Shown piece after piece: positions 1 through 6,166 of a stretch of DNA of 21,919 nucleotides. Both the position numbers and the translations under genes were made by a program. The DNA is from Bacteroidota bacterium (GTDB lineage Bacteria; Bacteroidota; Bacteroidia; Cytophagales; Cyclobacteriaceae), in assembly GCA_023417065.1 (NCBI GenBank), contig JAEZGH010000091.1:1-21919 (forward strand). Direction: 5' to 3'. The notes beneath the pieces are model-generated. The model worked only from the letters and a program-made list of their open reading frames with translations. It made no database searches and had not been told where the DNA came from. Within the stretch, counting starts at the first letter, position 1. Each line of letters opens with the position of its first letter.

Positions 1-297
1 CTCACAGATCGCACAGATCACACAGAGGATGGCACAGAATTGACGTTAGAGTTACGGGAGTCGTAATCCTTAATCTCTTGAGATTTGAAACTTGGACCTT
101 CGTTCCTCTCACAGATCGCACAGATCACACAGAGGATGGCACAGAATTGACGTTAGAGTTACGGGAGTCGTAATCCTTAATCTCTTGAGATTTGAAACTT
201 GGACCTTCGTTCCTCTCACAGATCGCACAGAAGAAGGCACAGAATTGACGTTACTTACAGTTACGGGGAACGTCATCCTTGAACCTTGAAACTTGAA
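1..297. repeat. 107-bp tandem repeat array, about 2.8 copies, cut by the window edge
   Basis: Copy 1 (1-107) and copy 2 (108-214) are identical base for base. Copy 3 (215 to about 297) is shorter and diverged. Each full unit opens with four CACAGA motifs about 9 bp apart and then carries two short inverted repeats. One is TTACG/CGTAA at 52-56 and 62-66, and the other is AATCTC-TT-GAGATT at 72-85. Copy 3 has lost one CACAGA motif and both palindromes. The array starts at base 1, so its true length is unknown. Open frames that cross it are low-complexity by-products and do not look like genes. It lies downstream of the TPR gene ending at 349, on the 3' side of that operon. Function unknown. Confidence 0.9.
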
Positions 298-348
298 CCT
301 CCTATCTACGGAGTGCTGCAAGCGGAGCAAGCACATCCTGACCAGAAT
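298..348. other. Non-coding 3' flank with imperfect hairpin
   Basis: This short stretch follows the stop of the minus-strand TPR gene. It contains an imperfect stem (GTGCTGC at 313-319 against GCAAGCAC at 327-334, one bulged base). No T-run follows it on the minus strand, so it is at best a weak or factor-assisted transcript end. Confidence 0.35.
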
Positions 349-846
349 TCAAAGCAGCTGCTTTTTCCGTTCGCAGCGCTTGATAGCCTCAGCGGCGGCT
401 TCGATTGTTTTGATTTCGAAGAGATTTTGAATGTAGAGGCGGAAGTAATGGATAGCCTCATCGAATTTGCCTTGCGCCTCGTAAAGCAACCCGTATTCAT
501 TGTACAGGGTAGCATAGCTGATACCAGGAACCTTTATCGCTTCGTTAAGGAGGTTCTCCAGTTCTTCGTAGCGGCGCAGCGTTGACAGCAGATAGGCATA
601 ATTGTAATAACCGGCGGGATAATCAGCTGCGAACTTCAAGGCGTATTTATAGTGTTCTTCGGCTTTTGCATAGTTCTTGAACTTTGTTTCGTAAAGCCAG
701 CCAAGGTGGTTATGGGCCTTTCCGAAATCAGGGGCTTCGGCAAGGATCGCCTCAAGCAAATGCGCTGCATCGCTTATCCGCCCATCGTTGATCATCTTGT
801 CAGCTTCGTAAAACTTTTCCTCGAGTTCGAAGTAATCCATATACAT
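349..846 (-). CDS. Small TPR-repeat protein
   Basis: This 165-residue protein is built almost entirely of tetratricopeptide-like helical pairs. From about residue 20 to 140 there are three to four units with the usual small/large pattern, for example around HNHLGWLYE, GYYNYAYLL and YNEYGLLYEAQGKFDEAI. It has no signal peptide or membrane segment, so a cytoplasmic protein-protein interaction role is inferred; its partner is unknown. It ends in a basic tail (CERKKQLL). The start is ATG at 846, and a second in-frame ATG two codons in (840) is equally possible. Neither has a convincing Shine-Dalgarno site, which is normal for Bacteroidota. It begins 10 bp after the trmB stop and is probably the last gene of the exbB-to-trmB run. 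Confidence 0.8.
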   Translation of the reverse strand: MYMDYFELEEKFYEADKMINDGRISDAAHLLEAILAEAPDFGKAHNHLGWLYETKFKNYAKAEEHYKYALKFAADYPAGYYNYAYLLSTLRRYEELENLLNEAIKVPGISYATLYNEYGLLYEAQGKFDEAIHYFRLYIQNLFEIKTIEAAAEAIKRCERKKQLL

Positions 847-856
847 AGTCTTGGTC

Positions 857-1516
857 TTATTGTCTAAATCTGAAACGCAAATACTTTATCGATTCACCTT
901 TCGCTGCAAACTCTTCCTCGTAACGCGTTCGGATGTCGAAGCATTCGGGTCTCAGATCAGACGAATACAGATCTTTGGTGTAAGCAAAGTCAGTGATATC
1001 TGTTCTGTTCTGCAGTTCTTCCAGTGTGTATTCAAACAGGATCGTGTTGTCTGTTTTTAACCGGAAGAAACCCTGAGGTCGCAGCAGTCGCTTATACATT
1101 TCTAAAAATCTTGGACTGGTCAAGCGCCTCTTGATGTCTCGTTTTCTGGGACGCGGGTCCGGGAATGTCATCCATATTTCATCGATTTCGTCCGGACCGA
1201 AAAAATTCTCTATCGCCAGTATCTGCGTACGAAGGAATGCCACGTTAGTGAGGCCCCGTTCGACAGCCCACGTACTTCCCTTCCAGATGCGTTCGCCTTT
1301 GACGTCAACGCCTATATAATTTCGCTGCGGAAAAAGTGCTCCAAGCCCTACTGAATATTCTCCCCTGCCGCACGCGAGTTCAACCGTTATTGGATGGTCA
1401 TTCTTGAAATAATCCGACGACCATTTTCCTTTTATTTGGTTGTAGATTGGTTTACTTGGTTCGATAACATTGGTTCGTTCTTCAATGATCCTGAACCGTT
1501 CCTGCTTCCGTTTCAT
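857..1516 (-). CDS. trmB: tRNA (guanine-N7-)-methyltransferase TrmB
   Basis: TrmB uses S-adenosylmethionine to methylate N7 of G46 in the variable loop of tRNAs. The 219-residue length fits the family. Visible motifs are the SAM-binding loop ELACGRGEY (residues 46-54), the acidic residue D71 in GVDVKG, the family signature FPDPRPRKRD (118-127) followed by KRRL, and TRYEEEF near the C terminus. The signature has R122 where many TrmB proteins have W. The ATG overlaps the folC stop by three bases (ATGA), which implies translational coupling. The pairing with folC is an operon placement and does not imply a shared pathway. Confidence 0.95.
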   Translation of the reverse strand: MKRKQERFRIIEERTNVIEPSKPIYNQIKGKWSSDYFKNDHPITVELACGRGEYSVGLGALFPQRNYIGVDVKGERIWKGSTWAVERGLTNVAFLRTQILAIENFFGPDEIDEIWMTFPDPRPRKRDIKRRLTSPRFLEMYKRLLRPQGFFRLKTDNTILFEYTLEELQNRTDITDFAYTKDLYSSDLRPECFDIRTRYEEEFAAKGESIKYLRFRFRQ

Positions 1517-2808
1517 AAGTCGTTTAATTCAGCAACCACAAAGGTGCTTCCTCCAATAAAAATCATGTCTTCAGCGGAAGCACTTGCTCTGGCCGTCTCA
1601 ACCGCCTTGTTAACGTCAGCCACTACTACTCCGGATAATCCTCTCGTCTGCGCCAGTCCGGCTAATTGTTCCGCCGGCATCGCGCGAGGAATCTTTGCTT
1701 CACAAAAGTAGTAGAATGCATCTTTCGGTAAAAGTTCGAGGACCTCTGCAAGGTCTTTGTCCTTCACAACGCCGAAAACAATATGTAATTTTTGAAACCT
1801 TTGTGTGCTAATTTGACTGATGACTGCACGAATGCCATCGATGTTATGGCCGGTGTCGCAAATGGTCAATGGTCTGTCGCCAAGCTTTTGCCAACGACCT
1901 TTTAACCCGGTATTTGTAACCACGTGACGCAATCCTTCCTCTACGGAAGTAGGTGTTATGTGCCAGCCCTGCGCATTGAGGGCCTCGACTGTCATAAGGA
2001 CACCGAGTAAATTTTTGTGTTGATAATACCCTTGTAAGGGAAGGTCGAGATCGGAGATGATGCGAAAGCCGTTTCGGGAAACGTCGGCAATCACGCGTCC
2101 ATCTGCTTCCCGCGTCGCCGCGCTGAAGATGTCCTGAGCGAAAAATATCGGGGAACCCGTTTTCCGTGCTTTTTCCTCGAATATCGCATCAATTTCAGGC
2201 TGTCGCTCACTGATCACAACAGGGATTTCAGGCTTGATAATGCCCGCTTTTTCAGAAGCAATAAGTGCCAACGTACCCCCTAACAGGTCTTTGTGATCCC
2301 AGCCAATATTTGTAATTACCGATACCTCAGGAGTAATTACGTTGGTGGAATCCAGTCGCCCACCTAAGCCAACTTCGACAACGGCAATGTCTATTTCTTT
2401 CATCGCAAAGTAGTCGAATGCCATGGCTACGGTAATCTCAAAAAACGAAGGCTGTATTTCCTCGATGTGTGGATGTATGCGGTTTACAAAATCAACAACA
2501 AAATGTTTGTCGGCACTGTCGCCGTTTACTTTGATGCGCTCGGTAAAATCTTTGAGATGCGGCGATGTGTACAACCCCGTGCGATAACCCTGTGATTGTA
2601 GAACAGACGCCAGCATATGGGAAGTACTCCCCTTGCCATTTGTTCCCGCTACGTGGACAGATTTGAATTTAAGATGGGGATTGCCAAGTACCTCACAAAG
2701 ACGGATGGTGTTCGTCAGATCTTTCTTATAAGCGGCAGCACCGACGCGTTGAAAGATCGGAAGGTTGGCATACAAATACTCGAGGGTTTCGGGGTAGCTC
2801 GTAAACAT
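1513..2808 (-). CDS. folC: Bifunctional folylpolyglutamate/dihydrofolate synthase FolC
   Basis: FolC adds glutamate to dihydropteroate and/or tetrahydrofolate with ATP hydrolysis, which completes and retains folate in the cytoplasm. From the chosen ATG the protein has 431 residues, the normal family size. It carries the P-loop GTNGKGST (residues 55-62), then TSPHL and ERI, the NIGWDH and SEKAGIIK motifs of the Mur-ligase-like central domain, and CDTGHN in the C-terminal domain. A TTG three codons upstream (2817) is in frame. ATG at 2808 is preferred because the product then begins MFTSYPETLEYL, as expected for Bacteroidota homologues. The gap to the upstream small gene is 64 bp, and the stop overlaps the trmB start. 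Confidence 0.95.
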   Translation of the reverse strand: MFTSYPETLEYLYANLPIFQRVGAAAYKKDLTNTIRLCEVLGNPHLKFKSVHVAGTNGKGSTSHMLASVLQSQGYRTGLYTSPHLKDFTERIKVNGDSADKHFVVDFVNRIHPHIEEIQPSFFEITVAMAFDYFAMKEIDIAVVEVGLGGRLDSTNVITPEVSVITNIGWDHKDLLGGTLALIASEKAGIIKPEIPVVISERQPEIDAIFEEKARKTGSPIFFAQDIFSAATREADGRVIADVSRNGFRIISDLDLPLQGYYQHKNLLGVLMTVEALNAQGWHITPTSVEEGLRHVVTNTGLKGRWQKLGDRPLTICDTGHNIDGIRAVISQISTQRFQKLHIVFGVVKDKDLAEVLELLPKDAFYYFCEAKIPRAMPAEQLAGLAQTRGLSGVVVADVNKAVETARASASAEDMIFIGGSTFVVAELNDL

Positions 2809-2872
2809 CCGCCACAAATGTGCTTATGATTTAAGGATATTTCAAGCACGCCCAATGGTTCAGGAAAAATAT

Positions 2873-3079
2873 TCAGAGGCCGAGTTCACGCAAGGGCAGG
2901 TTGTGATCTGCAGCACTTGCCCGCAACATAGCAAGTACTTCCTGGTAGGCGATAAGTTTACCTTCAATATGGTCGAGTTCTTCCGCCTCAGCAAAGCCTT
3001 TGCGGTCAGTCAGCTCACGCATATTCGCAAGAACAGACTGTGCTACATCGCGAATAAAAGCTGCGTATGAGTCAGTCAT
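2873..3079 (-). CDS. Small helical protein (68 residues) coupled to tonB
   Basis: I do not recognise this family. The product is predicted to be almost entirely alpha-helical, acidic and cysteine-free, with no signal peptide or membrane segment, so it is probably cytoplasmic. It is accepted as a gene because its ATG overlaps the tonB stop by one base (TAATG), the classic stop-restart arrangement, and because the stop falls cleanly before folC. The charge pattern (AEAEELDHIEGKLIAYQEVL) suggests a short amphipathic or coiled-coil helix. It may be an accessory factor of the ExbB-ExbD-TonB complex or unrelated; the sequence does not decide. Confidence 0.7.
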   Translation of the reverse strand: MTDSYAAFIRDVAQSVLANMRELTDRKGFAEAEELDHIEGKLIAYQEVLAMLRASAADHNLPLRELGL

Positions 3080-3960
3080 TACTCCAGGCGGAGATTGAAT
3101 TCGACAATACCCTTTGAGCGTGGCGGCGCATCACCCGGGGAGGTTTTCTCCAGACGACTTTGCATGATCAGGTTCTTGAGCATTCGCTCATCCTCAAAAT
3201 TCAACGTTCTCTCAAGCGTGTTTATCCGCGTGATCTCGCCATTGGCATCGACCTCAATTTCAAACCTCACTTTACCTGAAAGCGTACTGGTCAGGCCTTT
3301 CGGACGCGGTTGACTCACCCACTCCCATCCGGGCATACTTAAGCCCAGACCATTACCTCCGCCTCCTGAGGGGCCTTTGTAAACGGCGTTTGGATTGAGT
3401 GTACCATCCACCTGACCTTTGTTCCCGGCTGCATTGGCATCGTTACCCTCGTTAGCCTGTTGCCCAGCCTTGGCTTCTGATGTTTTATTGTCGGATTGAG
3501 TTTGTGTCTTCGGTTTGTATACAGCATCCGGATTAACCTTTGGTTTTTCAGGCTCCGGTTCCTTCCTGGGCACAACTTTCTCCACAGGAGGTTCTACCTT
3601 CTTCTCTTCTTTTTTCTCTACGACAACGGGGCTTTCTGTCTGGGCGACGACTTCCTGTTGAACGGGTTGTGTCTCCTCAACGACCGGCTCCGGTTCAGGC
3701 TCAGGCGTTTCTTCTACGGGAGCAGGTTGCTCAGGTTCTTCCTGTTGAGTGCCTTCAGATCCTGCGGATTTATCGGGTGTAGTGTTTCCAGACCCGCGGG
3801 TGTCCTCTCCCCAATTTACTTCAATACCAATTTCAGGGTGCGGAGGATTAGGTTGTTTCCATGCAACCATAAAGATGAGTAACACAAGCACCACGGCATG
3901 AATCCCCAATGAAGAGATCATGGCAATGCGTCTGTTTTTCTTTTCCTCCTGGCTTGTCAT
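3079..3960 (-). CDS. tonB: TonB-family energy transducer
   Basis: The 293-residue protein has the TonB/TolA layout: a short cytoplasmic N terminus, one membrane helix (about residues 14-34, around SSLGIHAVVLVLLIFMVAW), a long Pro/Glu/Val/Lys-rich periplasm-spanning linker, and a C-terminal alpha/beta domain (about 206-293) containing GKVRFEIEVDANGEITRI. Near-repeats NPDAVYK and NPNAVYKG occur in the linker. The position two bases after exbD supports a role passing proton-motive energy from ExbB/ExbD to outer-membrane receptors. The usual Tyr-Pro motif of TonB C-terminal domains is not visible, so a TolA-like role in envelope integrity is the main alternative. Confidence 0.88.
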   Translation of the reverse strand: MTSQEEKKNRRIAMISSLGIHAVVLVLLIFMVAWKQPNPPHPEIGIEVNWGEDTRGSGNTTPDKSAGSEGTQQEEPEQPAPVEETPEPEPEPVVEETQPVQQEVVAQTESPVVVEKKEEKKVEPPVEKVVPRKEPEPEKPKVNPDAVYKPKTQTQSDNKTSEAKAGQQANEGNDANAAGNKGQVDGTLNPNAVYKGPSGGGGNGLGLSMPGWEWVSQPRPKGLTSTLSGKVRFEIEVDANGEITRINTLERTLNFEDERMLKNLIMQSRLEKTSPGDAPPRSKGIVEFNLRLE

Positions 3961-3962
3961 AA

Positions 3963-4355
3963 TCAGGTTCCTGGTTTGGTAGCGACTACGACTTTAGCTT
4001 CAAGACTCGCTGCAATTCCTGCAACGTAAACGAGGTGTTCTGTCGGAACAGACTGATCGATGTGAATCACGACTGAACCACCTGGCGCAGTCAGTCTGCT
4101 CTTGAGTTCACCCTCGAGATTTGCTTTGCTTATCTTCTTGTCGTTGACATAGTATTGCAGGTCTTTTGTAACAGTGACGGAAAGCTTTTGCATTTCGATC
4201 ACACTCTTCTTGGCGGAAGGCAGGTTGACTGGCAATCCTGAGGGTGTTACAAACGACGACGTCAGCATAAAAAATACAAGAAGCAAGAATATCAGGTCAG
4301 TCATGGATGCCATGCTAAAACCTGCGTCTACCTTGTTTTTTGAGTTAAGCCTCAT
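3963..4355 (-). CDS. exbD: Biopolymer transport protein ExbD/TolR
   Basis: This 130-residue inner-membrane protein has one transmembrane helix (about residues 16-34) and a small periplasmic domain. The helix contains MTDLIFLLLVFFMLTS. D20 occupies the place of the essential proton-carrying aspartate of ExbD (D25 in E. coli). ExbD lies inside the ExbB pentamer and couples proton flow to TonB movement. The gene starts with ATG at 4355, 22 bp after the exbB stop, and ends 2 bp before tonB (TGATTATG), so exbB, exbD and tonB are surely cotranscribed. Confidence 0.95.
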   Translation of the reverse strand: MRLNSKNKVDAGFSMASMTDLIFLLLVFFMLTSSFVTPSGLPVNLPSAKKSVIEMQKLSVTVTKDLQYYVNDKKISKANLEGELKSRLTAPGGSVVIHIDQSVPTEHLVYVAGIAASLEAKVVVATKPGT

Positions 4356-4377
4356 GAGTTCTTAAACATTAACGTGA

Positions 4378-5052
4378 CTAGCGTGGTTCCTGAAGCAGGT
4401 CGATGAAATCAACCGAAGTGTATTCCATTTTATGGACGACTTTCTGAACGCGTGTAACCAGGAAGTTGTACGCCAGATAAGCAATAATGCCGACCATTAA
4501 CCCGGCAACCGTGGTGATCATGGCTGTATAGATTCCGGACGAAAGCAGTTTTGGGCTTACGGATCCTTCCTCCTGGCTGATGGCAATAAAGGCCTGTACC
4601 ATTCCCATTACGGTTCCGAGGAAGCCGATCATGGGGGTCGCCCCCGCTATTGTTGCCAGCGTTGACAAGTTCTTCTCAAGCTTGAAGATTTCAATTTTAC
4701 CCACGTTCTCAATAGACGTTTCGATTGTCTTCAGCGGGCTGCCGATGCGTGAGATGCCCTTTTCAATCATACGGGCGATTGGTGTGTCGTTCTGCGAACA
4801 CAGCAACTTTGCACCGTTGATATCCCCTCTGAGTACGAGTTCCTTAACTCGCCCCATAAAGGCATCAGGATCCTGATTCGCCTTGTTGATCACCAGAAGG
4901 CGTTCAATGAAAAAGTAAATTGCAAGAATTGAAAGCAGCGCAATGGGAATCATTACCGGTCCGCCGGCAAACACGAGGTCAATTATCGACAATGATCCTT
5001 CGGCCCCGGAAGATATAGCCGTGGTATCCTGGGCGATTTGAAGTAAAACCAT
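4378..5052 (-). CDS. exbB: MotA/TolQ/ExbB proton channel protein ExbB
   Basis: This 224-residue inner-membrane protein has three predicted helices (about 28-50, 131-157 and 171-199) and a cytoplasmic loop between the first two, as in ExbB/TolQ. The conserved segment GFLGTVMGM (143-151) and the conserved threonines T147 and T181, which line the proton path in the family, are present. It is the first gene of the exbB-exbD-tonB unit. The ATG at 5052 has no Shine-Dalgarno site. A 98-bp gap containing a candidate promoter separates it from the SPOR-domain gene upstream. Confidence 0.94.
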   Translation of the reverse strand: MVLLQIAQDTTAISSGAEGSLSIIDLVFAGGPVMIPIALLSILAIYFFIERLLVINKANQDPDAFMGRVKELVLRGDINGAKLLCSQNDTPIARMIEKGISRIGSPLKTIETSIENVGKIEIFKLEKNLSTLATIAGATPMIGFLGTVMGMVQAFIAISQEEGSVSPKLLSSGIYTAMITTVAGLMVGIIAYLAYNFLVTRVQKVVHKMEYTSVDFIDLLQEPR

Positions 5053-5076
5053 TTAGGTAAATAAGGTTAAAAGGTT

Positions 5077-5106
5077 AAAAAATACTTTATGTTGAGCGTA
5101 CTCAAC
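5077..5106 (-). promoter_or_regulatory. Candidate promoter of the exbB operon with overlapping palindrome
   Basis: On the minus strand, GTTG (5106-5103) is followed after 18 bases by TATTTTTT (5084-5077), a seven-of-eight match to the Bacteroidota -7 element TAnnTTTG. The start codon lies 24 bases downstream. The inverted repeat GTTGAG-CGTA-CTCAAC (5091-5106, plus-strand reading) covers the -33 element and most of the spacer. It could be an operator. Alternatively it is a terminator stem for the upstream SPOR gene, since a T-run follows eight bases later. Confidence 0.4.
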
Positions 5107-5150
5107 AACTAAACGACAGCAATTACCATACCTTGTCTCAGATAAAAAAA

Positions 5151-6053
5151 TCAATATCTGACGACCCAAAGCTGATCACCAAACTCCCCACCTTTCATTC
5201 CGTCAGCCGTTGCCTGGGCATCGGCATAGTTGTCGCGGGATTCGATCGCGAGCCGGTGGAATTTCCCATCCTTACCGAAGGGTGGAATAATCCTGACCTG
5301 TCGGCCATTCTTGGACAGTTTCTGTGCAAAATCCATGAGCAAGTCATCATCGATCGCACTTGCCACGACCACCCAATACTGACCAGTACGTCCTGACAGT
5401 CGCTCAATAGACCCTTCTTTGGGCAGATTTGCCAGGGAATCGGCTTTGCGCTGGGCAGCTTCATCCTGCAGTCTCTTGAGTTCAGCCTGGCGGTCGCGTT
5501 CGGCACGGAGGATTCGTTCACGCTCTTCACGATCGCGATCGCGTTCCATTTGTTCTGCCTGCTGCTGTTGAGGGCGGTAGAATGCGAAGTAATAAATCGC
5601 ACTACCTGCAAGCAGGATCAGCAGTATAATAGCGAGCACTTTCGGCCATACAGGCTGATCATTTTCCTCCATGTAAGCATAGCGCGAATGATATTCGTGA
5701 TGCTCTTCGGCAGGGTGATGCTCTTCATATGCAGGTTCCGTCGGCCTGACTTCTTCATGCGTTTCAAATGTAGGAGCAGGTTCGTCGGCGGGAACCTCAG
5801 GCTGTGTGTATGCGGGTTCCTCGTAGGAAGGTTGTTCTACAGGTTCATCCACGGGCGCTGCAGTAGGCTCGTCGATGGGCTCAGATGGCGGCATATCCTC
5901 CAATGGTTCATCGCGCTGAATAGGCTGGTAATCAACCTCAGGCAAACCAAAGGTATCATCGGAAGCGTCGTTATTTATGTTATCGGAGTGCTCAGGGTTC
6001 TCCTGATTTTCCTTCGATGCATCATCTTCGTTTTGCTTTTTTCTTCGCGCCAT
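5151..6053 (-). CDS. Single-pass membrane protein with C-terminal SPOR-like domain
   Basis: The 300-residue protein has four parts: an acidic, Pro/Glu-rich, probably cytoplasmic N-terminal region (1-137); one membrane helix (138-158); a charged Arg/Glu-rich coiled coil (about 162-208); and a C-terminal domain (about 224-300) starting GQYWVVVASAIDDDLLMDFA and ending GDQLWVVRY, which fits the SPOR fold. SPOR domains bind denuded glycan strands of septal peptidoglycan, so the domain would face the periplasm. A His-rich patch (HHPAEEHHEYH, 112-122) precedes the membrane helix. It has its own promoter and is followed by exbB, so it may link the cell wall to the TonB complex or to division. The family call is from pattern recognition and is fairly but not fully secure. 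Confidence 0.8.
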   Translation of the reverse strand: MARRKKQNEDDASKENQENPEHSDNINNDASDDTFGLPEVDYQPIQRDEPLEDMPPSEPIDEPTAAPVDEPVEQPSYEEPAYTQPEVPADEPAPTFETHEEVRPTEPAYEEHHPAEEHHEYHSRYAYMEENDQPVWPKVLAIILLILLAGSAIYYFAFYRPQQQQAEQMERDRDREERERILRAERDRQAELKRLQDEAAQRKADSLANLPKEGSIERLSGRTGQYWVVVASAIDDDLLMDFAQKLSKNGRQVRIIPPFGKDGKFHRLAIESRDNYADAQATADGMKGGEFGDQLWVVRY

Positions 6054-6092
6054 GTTTAAAAAATAGTTAGGTTTCCAGAAAGGCTAATTATA

Positions 6093-6122
6093 CAAAAATA
6101 AGCAAATTTCTGAGCTTGCAAA
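6093..6122 (-). promoter_or_regulatory. Bacteroidota-type promoter for the SPOR-domain gene
   Basis: Read on the minus strand, TTTG (6122-6119), an 18-base spacer and TATTTTTG (6100-6093) match the Bacteroidota housekeeping promoter TTTG-N18/19-TAnnTTTG at every defined base. Transcription would start near 6086, leaving a leader of about 30 bases before the ATG at 6053. This is the best promoter match I found in the window. Confidence 0.7.
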
Positions 6123-6133
6123 CGCACACCACC

Positions 6134-6151
6134 GTCAGGGCATTCCCTGAC
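6134..6151. terminator. Perfect 7-bp hairpin after the barrel gene
   Basis: GTCAGGG-CATT-CCCTGAC is a perfect stem with a four-base loop, placed 15 bases after the barrel gene stop on the minus strand. No T-run follows on either strand, so it may be a 3'-end stabilising hairpin or a non-canonical terminator. It lies directly upstream of the SPOR-gene promoter and so separates the two transcription units. Confidence 0.5.
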
Positions 6152-6166
6152 TAAAGGTATGATTCA

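Noticed and set aside
29..44. TGGCACAGAATTGACG, resembling a sigma-54 -24/-12 promoter, repeated in each 107-bp unit
   Set aside because: The spacing is one base short and the -12 element reads TTGA rather than TTGC; no gene starts downstream on that strand.
1..297. CRISPR array
   Set aside because: The period is 107 bp with the whole unit identical, with no short repeat alternating with unique spacers.
92..336. Short frames on both strands across the 107-bp repeat (Ser-His-Arg-rich product on the plus strand)
   Set aside because: The coding pattern is only the CACAGA repeat read through; there is no independent sign of a gene.
3496..3882. 128-codon plus-strand frame opposite tonB
   Set aside because: It is the antisense of the Pro/Glu-rich linker, giving an Arg/Leu/Phe-rich product; the tonB frame explains the region.
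5550..6059. 169-codon plus-strand frame opposite the SPOR gene
   Set aside because: It is the antisense of the acidic Pro-rich region and has no coherent domain.
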